Assembly (NCBI GenBank): GCA_030833265.1
Contig: JAURHO010000050.1
Coordinates: 1 to 11,118 of the forward strand
Origin: Crocinitomicaceae bacterium
Lineage (GTDB): Bacteria; Bacteroidota; Bacteroidia; Flavobacteriales_D; Crocinitomicaceae
Length of the DNA: 11,118 nt
Reading direction: 5' to 3'
The notes beneath the pieces are model-generated. The model was given only the letters and a program-made list of their open reading frames with translations, made no database searches and was not told the origin of the DNA. How positions within the stretch are numbered: position 1 is the stretch's first letter; every line of letters starts with the position of its first letter. This document shows positions 1-5,157 of the stretch, one piece after another. The translations under genes and the position numbers were made by a program.

Positions 1-647
1 TTATCGCCTGATTTGGGCGCAGAATTAAGCGCATCTCGGAAAGGACCATAAAAGGCACTCGCGTATTTAGCCGTGTAGGACATAATCGAAACGTCTGTGT
101 AGCCCTCTGAATCGAGTTCGCTACGCAAATAACCCACACGACCATCCATCATGTCTGACGGGCCAATGATATCAACGCCAGCTTGTGCCTGAGCCAAAGC
201 CATTTTTGCTAAAATTGGCAAGGTTTCGTCATTGATGATTTGACCATCTCTGACCAAACCGTCATGACCATCTGAAGAATATGGGTCCATGGCAACATCT
301 GACATCACAACCGCTTCAGGAAAGCGCTGTTTGATGGCACTGATGGCCTGCAAGTAAAAATTATCTGAGGCCCAGCTGTAAGAAGCCATTTTATCCTTGA
401 GGGCTTCATCGATAGCAGGGAAAATGTCAAAGGTTTTGACACCAAGTTCCATGCAAGCCTCAATTTCAGGAAGCAAAGTATCTAGAGACCAACGGAAATT
501 GTTGGGCAAAGAAGCAACTTCCTCCTTGATGCCTTTGCCATCTTTCAAAAAGATCGGATAAATCAGGTGAGCCGCAGTCAATTGCGTCTCTTCAACCATC
601 TGACGAATTGTTGCGCTCTTGCGATTGCGCCTCGGACGAATATTCAT
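1..647 (-). CDS. hemB: Delta-aminolevulinic acid dehydratase (porphobilinogen synthase), 3' end outside window
   Basis: Condenses two 5-aminolevulinate molecules to porphobilinogen in cytosolic tetrapyrrole (heme) synthesis. I translated 215 codons from the ATG at 647; the family is usually about 325 residues, so the last third is beyond the window. The block SYTAKYASAFYGPFR carries the first Schiff-base lysine (K194, matching E. coli K195); the second active-site lysine lies in the missing part. The metal-site stretch reads SDVAMDPYSSDGHDG, with A119, D121 and D129 where zinc enzymes have three cysteines. It therefore belongs to the cysteine-less class typified by Pseudomonas aeruginosa HemB. 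The start lies 4 bases after the fabG stop, so the two are very likely cotranscribed. No internal stop or frameshift is seen. The family call is firm; the metal preference is inferred from these residues. Confidence 0.96.
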   Translation of the reverse strand, partial: MNIRPRRNRKSATIRQMVEETQLTAAHLIYPIFLKDGKGIKEEVASLPNNFRWSLDTLLPEIEACMELGVKTFDIFPAIDEALKDKMASYSWASDNFYLQAISAIKQRFPEAVVMSDVAMDPYSSDGHDGLVRDGQIINDETLPILAKMALAQAQAGVDIIGPSDMMDGRVGYLRSELDSEGYTDVSIMSYTAKYASAFYGPFRDALNSAPKSGD

Positions 648-651
648 AGGA

Positions 652-1398
652 TTACATTAACATTCCACCACACACATGCAAGGTTTGCCCAGTGATGTAA
701 GCTGACATTTCAGAAGCCAAGAAAACGGTAGCATTCGCTACATCGATAGGTTGACCCCCTCTTTTTAATGGAATGCTGTTTCTCCAAGATTCTACTACTT
801 GTTGATCGAGCACTTCGGTCATTTCTGTTTCAATAAAGCCTGGTGCAATGGCGTTACAACGGATATTGCGCGAACCAAGTTCAGCTGCGATAGATTTCGT
901 AAAGCCGATGAGACCTGCTTTTGAAGCAGCGTAGTTAGACTGACCGGCATTTCCTTTGACACCGACTACAGAACTCATGTTGATAATAGAACCTGATCTG
1001 GCTTTTAACATGGGTTTTTGAACCGCTTTTGTTAAATTGAAAGCAGATTTAAGATTGGTATTGATTACTTCGTCCCATTGCTCTTCGGTCATGCGCAATA
1101 AAAGGGTGTCACGTGTGATACCGGCATTATTTACAAGCACATCGACAGTGCCGAATGCTTCAACAACTTGATCAACTAAAGTTTGAGCTTCATCAAAATT
1201 TGAGGCGTCAGATTTAAAACCTTTGGCAACACCTCCATTGGCGCTGAGTTCAGCTTCAAGTGCGCGTGCTTTCTCTTCAGATGATAAATAAGTAAAGGCA
1301 ACTTTAGCGCCTTGTTTAACGCATTCTTCGGCAATTGCTTTTCCAATTCCGCGGGAAGCGCCGGTAATTAAAACGACTTTATTGTCTAGTAAACCCAT
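652..1398 (-). CDS. fabG: 3-oxoacyl-[acyl-carrier-protein] reductase FabG
   Basis: NADPH-dependent reduction of 3-oxoacyl-ACP to 3-hydroxyacyl-ACP in the cytosolic type II fatty acid synthesis cycle. It is a classical short-chain dehydrogenase of 248 residues, the normal FabG length. The cofactor-binding TGASRGIG is at residues 12-19 and NNAG at 90-93. The catalytic tetrad N115, S143, Y156 and K160 sits at a constant +5 offset from E. coli FabG (N110, S138, Y151, K155). The motif TRDTLLLRM after NNAG and the PGFIETEMT segment also fit FabG rather than a generic SDR. The C-terminus reads HVCGGMLM, where most FabGs have HVNGGMYM. The gene starts 63 bases after the upstream lipoprotein gene and has its own promoter-like sequence. 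It is followed by hemB after 4 bases, a lipid/heme pairing with no obvious functional link. Confidence 0.94.
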   Translation of the reverse strand: MGLLDNKVVLITGASRGIGKAIAEECVKQGAKVAFTYLSSEEKARALEAELSANGGVAKGFKSDASNFDEAQTLVDQVVEAFGTVDVLVNNAGITRDTLLLRMTEEQWDEVINTNLKSAFNLTKAVQKPMLKARSGSIINMSSVVGVKGNAGQSNYAASKAGLIGFTKSIAAELGSRNIRCNAIAPGFIETEMTEVLDQQVVESWRNSIPLKRGGQPIDVANATVFLASEMSAYITGQTLHVCGGMLM

Positions 1399-1399
1399 G

Positions 1400-1418
1400 T
1401 TTGAAATTTTATTTCAAA
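1400..1418. promoter_or_regulatory. Perfect inverted repeat in fabG leader
   Basis: TTTGAAAT and ATTTCAAA form an 8-base perfect inverted repeat around a 3-base centre, ending 1 base before the fabG start codon and overlapping the predicted -7 element. It could be an operator for a repressor of fabG-hemB, or a weak A+T-rich hairpin in the mRNA at the start codon. The sequence does not show which protein would bind. Confidence 0.45.
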
Positions 1419-1443
1419 GATAAGGTTCTTCTGCAAATAGCAA
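1415..1443 (-). promoter_or_regulatory. Putative Bacteroidota-type promoter of fabG-hemB
   Basis: On the minus strand TATCTTTG (1422-1415) matches the TAnnTTTG -7 consensus of Bacteroidota. A TTG (1443-1441) lies 18 bases upstream in the range expected for the -33 element. The predicted transcript start falls only a few bases before the fabG ATG at 1398, so the leader would be very short. It supports fabG-hemB being transcribed separately from rimO and the lipoprotein gene. Confidence 0.5.
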
Positions 1444-1461
1444 CTGAATTTGAGGACAGAT

Positions 1462-2112
1462 CTATGGTTTGAACACCAAAAAGACTTGATTTCTGATCAA
1501 TCGGAGGTCTTTACGACTGATTGATGAGCGCTTAAAAGTGGTGTCGCAGAGGGCACTGCCGTAATGCGGCGTAATATCAACCCTTCCTTTGCGAATTACA
1601 GGAAAGACCTCTTCAATTTTAGGGGGGCTACAATAAGGCGCTTTGCGTTTTTTAAGCGCAACCTGAATTTCTTGAATGACGCTTGGCGAGCCTTCTAGAT
1701 CTAACTTGTAAATGGTGTCGTTGAGCAAGGTATAAAGATGCGTTATGGTTGTACTTCTTTTTCCCTGGCTCATGGGGCAATCAAGGACTACTTCTTGCTG
1801 CATGCTCAGGACATTTTGGGTGGCCCAAAGCGTTTGATATCGGATATTTGCACTGCGCTGCCCTACACAAAAAACACCTGCAGTATCGGATTTAAGGAGT
1901 TGTTGCAGCAAGTTAGCAAAGGGATGCGCACCAAAATCGGGGTATTGAATTTGACTAGGCCCGGCATCAAGGCGCTGATTTTTGTATGGAAGTTCTTTTT
2001 GATGGGCACTTAGCTCGAGCACATCGTATTGGCTGATGCGGGCTGGGTTTTCATGACCGCAAGCCATTAGCATGCAACTAAGTACAATTAGAAAAAGCAG
2101 TTTTTTTGTCAT
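1462..2112 (-). CDS. Hypothetical lipoprotein with four mature-chain cysteines
   Basis: I do not recognise this 216-residue protein. The N-terminus MTKKLLFLIVLSCMLMACGH is a clear lipoprotein signal with lipobox LMAC and C18 as the lipidated residue, so it should be exported and anchored to a membrane. The mature part contains C82, C112, C161 and C189, an even number that could form two disulfides in the periplasm. No membrane helix follows the signal, and the C-terminal third is basic. Its ATG overlaps the rimO stop codon (ATGA), so translation is probably coupled to rimO. RimO itself is a cytosolic ribosomal-protein modification enzyme, so the pairing gives little hint of function. A plus-strand reading frame opposite the gene (1738-2013) has no protein-like features and does not compete. 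Confidence 0.8.
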   Translation of the reverse strand: MTKKLLFLIVLSCMLMACGHENPARISQYDVLELSAHQKELPYKNQRLDAGPSQIQYPDFGAHPFANLLQQLLKSDTAGVFCVGQRSANIRYQTLWATQNVLSMQQEVVLDCPMSQGKRSTTITHLYTLLNDTIYKLDLEGSPSVIQEIQVALKKRKAPYCSPPKIEEVFPVIRKGRVDITPHYGSALCDTTFKRSSISRKDLRLIRNQVFLVFKP

Positions 2113-3422
2113 AAAATTAAAGTGCCGTACAAATCGTAGTGATCCGCGCTATCAATAATAACACGCGAAAAATCACCCAAACGAACATACCCTGAAGATT
2201 TTTTCACGAGTACTTCGTTGTCTACCTCAGGAGAGTCAAATTCCGAACGACCAATAAAATAATCGCCTTCAACACGGTCAAACAAGACTTTAAACTCTTT
2301 GCCCACCTTCAGTTGGTTCAATTCATAGGAAATGCCACTTTGCAATTCCATGATTTGATCGGCGCGTTCTTTTTTAAGTTTAGCTGGCACATCGTCAATG
2401 AATTGATAGGCATGGGTATTTTCTTCATGCGAATAGGTGAAAATCCCAAGGCGATCAAAACGCGTGCGCTCCACGAAGTCATACATTTCTTGAAAATCTT
2501 CAGCGGTTTCACCCGGGTAACCAGCAATGAGTGTTGTTCTTAACGCTAAACCAGGAACCTTTGCCCTAATTTGAGCCACTAATTCTTCGGTTTTTTCACG
2601 GGTGATGCCACGACGCATCGCCTGCAATATTTTTGTAGAACCATGCTGCAAAGGCATGTCTAGGTATTTACAAATATTATCGCGTTCGGCCATCACGTCG
2701 AGCACATCCATCGGAAAACCAGAAGGATACGCATAGTGCAAACGGATCCAGTCTAGGCCTTCTATATCTGACAAGCGTTTCAGTAGGTCTGAAAGTGCGC
2801 GTTTTTTATAAAGATCCAAACCGTAATAAGTGAGGTCTTGAGCAATGAGCATAATTTCTTTGACACCTTTAGCCACCAAGCCTTTGGCTTGCAAAACGAG
2901 GTCTTCAATTGGTGTAGAAAGGTGCTTGCCTCTCATCAAAGGAATGGCACAAAACGAACAAGGACGATCACAACCTTCGGCAATTTTAAAATAAGCATAA
3001 TGACTTGGCGTAGTCAGGATGCGCTCCCCGACTAATTCGTGTTTGTAGTCGGCCTTGAGTGTTTTGAGCAAGCGCGGCAACTCACGGGTACCAAAATAGG
3101 CATCTACTTCAGGGATTTCTTTTTCTAAATCTTCGCGGTAGCGCTCAGATAAACAACCCGTTACATAAACCTTCTCGACCAATCCTTCTTGCTTGGCTTC
3201 TGCATAGCGCAAAATAGTATCAATAGACTCTTGCTTGGCGTTGTCGATAAAGCCACAGGTATTGATGATGACAATTTCGGAGTCGTCTTGTTGGGCTTCG
3301 TGTTCGACATCAAACTGATTGGCCTTCAATTGAGCCATCATGAGTTCTGAATCAAAGGTATTTTTTGAGCAGCCCAATGTAATGACATTGACTTTGTTCT
3401 TTTTGAGCGTTTTTGTTTTCAT
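2109..3422 (-). CDS. rimO: Ribosomal protein uS12 methylthiotransferase RimO
   Basis: Radical-SAM enzyme that methylthiolates a conserved aspartate of ribosomal protein S12 in the cytosol, using two 4Fe-4S clusters. The 437-residue length is normal. The N-terminal methylthiotransferase domain has its three cluster cysteines C18 (LGCSKN), C56 (NTCGFID) and C90 (TGCLSERY). The radical-SAM motif is CDRPCSFC (C151, C155, C158), and a C-terminal TRAM domain covers roughly residues 365-437. LGCSKNTFDSE and AEGCDRPCSFCAIPLMRG fit RimO better than the tRNA enzyme MiaB, which usually has GCxxNxxDSE and YVPxTRG-type sequences. The gene starts in a divergent promoter region and its TGA overlaps the ATG of the lipoprotein gene by 4 bases. 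Confidence 0.95.
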   Translation of the reverse strand: MKTKTLKKNKVNVITLGCSKNTFDSELMMAQLKANQFDVEHEAQQDDSEIVIINTCGFIDNAKQESIDTILRYAEAKQEGLVEKVYVTGCLSERYREDLEKEIPEVDAYFGTRELPRLLKTLKADYKHELVGERILTTPSHYAYFKIAEGCDRPCSFCAIPLMRGKHLSTPIEDLVLQAKGLVAKGVKEIMLIAQDLTYYGLDLYKKRALSDLLKRLSDIEGLDWIRLHYAYPSGFPMDVLDVMAERDNICKYLDMPLQHGSTKILQAMRRGITREKTEELVAQIRAKVPGLALRTTLIAGYPGETAEDFQEMYDFVERTRFDRLGIFTYSHEENTHAYQFIDDVPAKLKKERADQIMELQSGISYELNQLKVGKEFKVLFDRVEGDYFIGRSEFDSPEVDNEVLVKKSSGYVRLGDFSRVIIDSADHYDLYGTLIL

Positions 3423-3428
3423 TCAGTG

Positions 3429-3436
3429 CAAAAATA
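3429..3436 (-). promoter_or_regulatory. Putative -7 element for rimO
   Basis: The minus strand reads TATTTTTG, a full match to the Bacteroidota TAnnTTTG consensus, 6 bases before the rimO ATG. I see no convincing -33 element at the usual 17-21 base spacing; a TTTG lies 12 bases upstream within a palindrome. The transcript would be nearly leaderless. Confidence 0.4.
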
Positions 3437-3442
3437 AGGCTC

Positions 3443-3452
3443 TTTGCGCAAA
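3443..3452. promoter_or_regulatory. Palindrome TTTGCGCAAA between divergent promoters
   Basis: This 10-base perfect palindrome is centred at 3447.5, exactly midway between the two -7-like elements on opposite strands (3429-3436 and 3459-3466). It could be a shared operator or simply the overlapping upstream halves of two back-to-back promoters. It is short enough that chance is possible. Confidence 0.35.
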
Positions 3453-3458
3453 TGGTCG

Positions 3459-3466
3459 TACTTTTG
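3459..3466 (+). promoter_or_regulatory. Putative -7 element for lipoprotein-tlyA-hypothetical operon
   Basis: TACTTTTG matches TAnnTTTG and ends 21 bases before the ATG at 3488, leaving a short leader of about 15 bases. It supports the internal ATG at 3488 as the start of the downstream gene, because the longer reading frame from 3413 would begin upstream of this promoter. Confidence 0.45.
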
Positions 3467-3487
3467 AGTGTTCAATACCCCATCCTC

Positions 3488-3961
3488 ATGAAATATATTC
3501 AACTGAGTTTGCTCTTGCTGCTTACTTTCAGCTGTAGCCTAACTAAAAAAAGTACAATAACCCTTACTTACCCAAGTAAAAATCCCAGTTCAATGCAACA
3601 CGGAATCGCGAAAATAGACGCAGTTAGCTTTGAAAAAGAGGCCACACCGCTTGCCATTGATTCTTTTCAAATCGAGGGTGCTACTCTTCGCATTTACTTC
3701 ATGAGCAGCACAATGCTTGAAAATTTTGAATTGGTAGGTAGCTCAAACATTGCTAAATCTTTTCCGCCGATCAGAGCTTGCAAAATTTTAGCGAGTTCAA
3801 AAGCGGGGAAGCAATCAGCTAAAAACACTGAAAAGCAACTCGATCATGGTGTAGTGGAGTTTGACATCAAACCTTTGGCCAACAAAATGATTGCTGATGC
3901 CCCAATCTACCTGCAAATTGAAGGTATTCCAGAAAAAATACTTTTTGTATACCCGAAATAA
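3488..3961 (+). CDS. Small hypothetical lipoprotein
   Basis: Unrecognised protein of 157 residues. I chose the ATG at 3488 because it directly precedes a typical signal, MKYIQLSLLLLLTFSCS, with C16 as the likely lipidated cysteine. The frame is open upstream to 3413, but that extension overlaps the rimO start and the promoter region. The lipobox (TFSC) lacks the usual leucine at -3, which is tolerated in Bacteroidota. The mature part is mixed polar/hydrophobic, with alternation in the last 40 residues (APIYLQIEGIPEKILFVYPK) suggesting a beta-rich domain. One further cysteine follows in PIRACKIL. Its TAA shares one base with the tlyA ATG, so the two are almost surely cotranscribed and coupled. 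No function can be assigned. Confidence 0.75.
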   Translation: MKYIQLSLLLLLTFSCSLTKKSTITLTYPSKNPSSMQHGIAKIDAVSFEKEATPLAIDSFQIEGATLRIYFMSSTMLENFELVGSSNIAKSFPPIRACKILASSKAGKQSAKNTEKQLDHGVVEFDIKPLANKMIADAPIYLQIEGIPEKILFVYPK

Positions 3962-4704
3962 TGGAAGAAAGAATCGATAAAATCTTGCTCGAACGCGGCT
4001 TGGTCAGTACCAGAGTACGCGCAGAAGAAATCATTAAAAAATACGGCGTCAAAGTAAATGGCAAACTCTTTTCAAAACCTGGAAAGAAAGTACCTATAGA
4101 TGCACAAATTGAGCTCTTAGCCGAAGAAATTCCATGGGTTTCCAGAGCGGCCTTCAAACTCATTGCTGCACTGGATTATTGGAAAATTGAGGTGAACGGA
4201 CAAACTTTTATCGATTTAGGAGCGAGCACCGGAGGTTTTACTGAAGTGTTGCTAGATAGAGGCCTCACCAAAGCCTATTGTGTCGATGTAGGGCAAAAAC
4301 AACTTCACGATAAAATCAAAACAGACCCAAGGGTTGTGAATCTTGAAAAAACACATGCCCGAGACCTCAATTCAAAGCTCATTCCCGACTTAGCCGACGG
4401 TATGGTTGTCGATGTATCATTTATTTCACTCGAAAAGGTGTTGCCTTTTACCATTGGCCTACTCAAAGAAAACGCGAACGTTATTTTATTGGTCAAGCCA
4501 CAATTTGAACTTGGCCCGGGTGCACTCAACAAAGCGGGTGTGGTGAAAGACAACAGCCAATATCCGGCACTTTTAGAAAACATCAAATTAATGGCAAGCC
4601 GCAACCAGTTGGTTTGGAAAGGTTACATAGATTCTCCTATTTTAGGAGGTGACGGCAATGCTGAATTTTTGGGTTATTTTCAAAAGAAATCGCTTACTTT
4701 GTAG
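3961..4704 (+). CDS. tlyA: TlyA-family rRNA (cytidine-2'-O)-methyltransferase
   Basis: Predicted SAM-dependent 2'-O-methyltransferase acting on ribosomal RNA in the cytosol; in mycobacteria TlyA modifies 16S and 23S rRNA. The 247-residue protein has an N-terminal S4 RNA-binding domain (about 2-60; LLERGLVSTRVRAEEII) followed by a Rossmann FtsJ-like domain. The SAM-binding motif is DLGASTGGFTE (85-95). K66, D151, K179 and E235 align at a constant -3 offset with the catalytic tetrad I recall for Mycobacterium tuberculosis TlyA (K69, D154, K182, E238), so it looks active. The segment before K66 is SRAAFKL rather than the common SRGGLKL. Many bacterial members are annotated as hemolysins because of early phenotype data; the enzymatic role is better supported. 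It overlaps the upstream lipoprotein gene by one base and is followed after 4 bases by a small unknown gene. Confidence 0.93.
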   Translation: MEERIDKILLERGLVSTRVRAEEIIKKYGVKVNGKLFSKPGKKVPIDAQIELLAEEIPWVSRAAFKLIAALDYWKIEVNGQTFIDLGASTGGFTEVLLDRGLTKAYCVDVGQKQLHDKIKTDPRVVNLEKTHARDLNSKLIPDLADGMVVDVSFISLEKVLPFTIGLLKENANVILLVKPQFELGPGALNKAGVVKDNSQYPALLENIKLMASRNQLVWKGYIDSPILGGDGNAEFLGYFQKKSLTL

Positions 4705-4708
4705 CCCT

Positions 4709-5077
4709 ATGATGAGCATTGAAGACCTACAGAAAGCATTTTTAGACCTCGATTTCCAAGCAAATCGCATTGCCAAACTCAAAGGTATCGACCCTACTCA
4801 TCTTTCCCGATTCAACGAACGTTCTGAACAAGTTCGGGCCCAACTTCTAGAGATGGGACTCAATGCCTCACTAACCGATTCTTTAAAGGAACTCTGTCCA
4901 ATCAACGAGCAGTACCAAGCTCCGTTTCCATTTGGCAGAAAAGTACTAAACGTGCTATCCTTCGGTATCCACAAAAAACGCTTCCTCCCCAAAAGACAAG
5001 AAGCCTACTTTCGCAAAGAGGTGGCTGAAAGAAGCCGTTTGTATCAGTACGCTAAAGGTCAATTGAGCATTGATTGA
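4709..5077 (+). CDS. Small basic hypothetical protein
   Basis: Unrecognised protein of 122 residues, MMSIEDLQKAFLDLDFQANR at its start; the second ATG (4712) is an equally possible start. A longer frame from 4649 would overlap tlyA by 56 bases and is less likely. The chain is rich in Lys, Arg and Leu and mostly predicted helical by eye. There is no signal peptide or membrane segment, so it is probably cytosolic. A notable segment is FPFGRKVLNVLSFGIHKKRFLPKRQ, followed by a charged helix. The close spacing to tlyA (4 bases) argues for one operon and hints at an RNA- or ribosome-related role, but this is inference from position and charge only. The stop codon lies in a tandem ATTG repeat. Confidence 0.7.
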   Translation: MMSIEDLQKAFLDLDFQANRIAKLKGIDPTHLSRFNERSEQVRAQLLEMGLNASLTDSLKELCPINEQYQAPFPFGRKVLNVLSFGIHKKRFLPKRQEAYFRKEVAERSRLYQYAKGQLSID

Positions 5078-5095
5078 TTGATTGATTGATTGATT
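5069..5095 (+). repeat. ATTG tetranucleotide tandem repeat (6.75 copies)
   Basis: Six complete ATTG units plus ATT run without interruption through the stop codon of the small hypothetical gene. A degenerate copy (TGATT) continues to 5100. The first in-frame TGA lies in the second unit, so length changes that keep at least two units would leave the encoded protein unchanged. Confidence 0.9.
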
Positions 5096-5124
5096 TGATT
5101 CTAATTATCATTTCAACCATAACC

Positions 5125-5157
5125 ATCAATCATGAAATCATTTTTTGATTGATTTTT
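5125..5157 (+). terminator. Weak A+T-rich hairpin with T tail between convergent genes
   Basis: ATCAATCA (5125-5132) and TGATTGAT (5146-5153) form an 8-base perfect stem with a 13-base loop, followed by a T run to 5157 that overlaps the amylase stop codon on the other strand. It lies about 48 bases after the stop at 5077 and may end the plus-strand transcript. The stem is almost all A-T, so it would be weak. The upstream ATTG repeat can also pair with 5125-5132, giving an alternative fold. Confidence 0.4.

Noticed and set aside
1738..2013. 91-codon plus-strand reading frame
   Set aside because: Lies entirely opposite the lipoprotein gene, which has a clear signal peptide and operon coupling; the translated product shows no protein-like features.
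3413..3487. Upstream-extended start of the small lipoprotein
   Set aside because: Would bury the signal peptide inside the protein and begin before the predicted promoter; the ATG at 3488 starts a proper lipoprotein signal.
3867..4163. 98-codon minus-strand reading frame
   Set aside because: Opposite the lipoprotein/tlyA junction, where both plus-strand genes are better supported.
4649..4708. Upstream-extended start of the small basic protein
   Set aside because: Would overlap tlyA by 56 bases and adds residues unlike the rest; the ATG at 4709 follows the tlyA stop by 4 bases.
5069..5095. Phase-variable coding repeat
   Set aside because: Although a tetranucleotide tract, it sits at the stop codon and an in-frame TGA always occurs in the second unit, so slippage would not switch the gene on or off.
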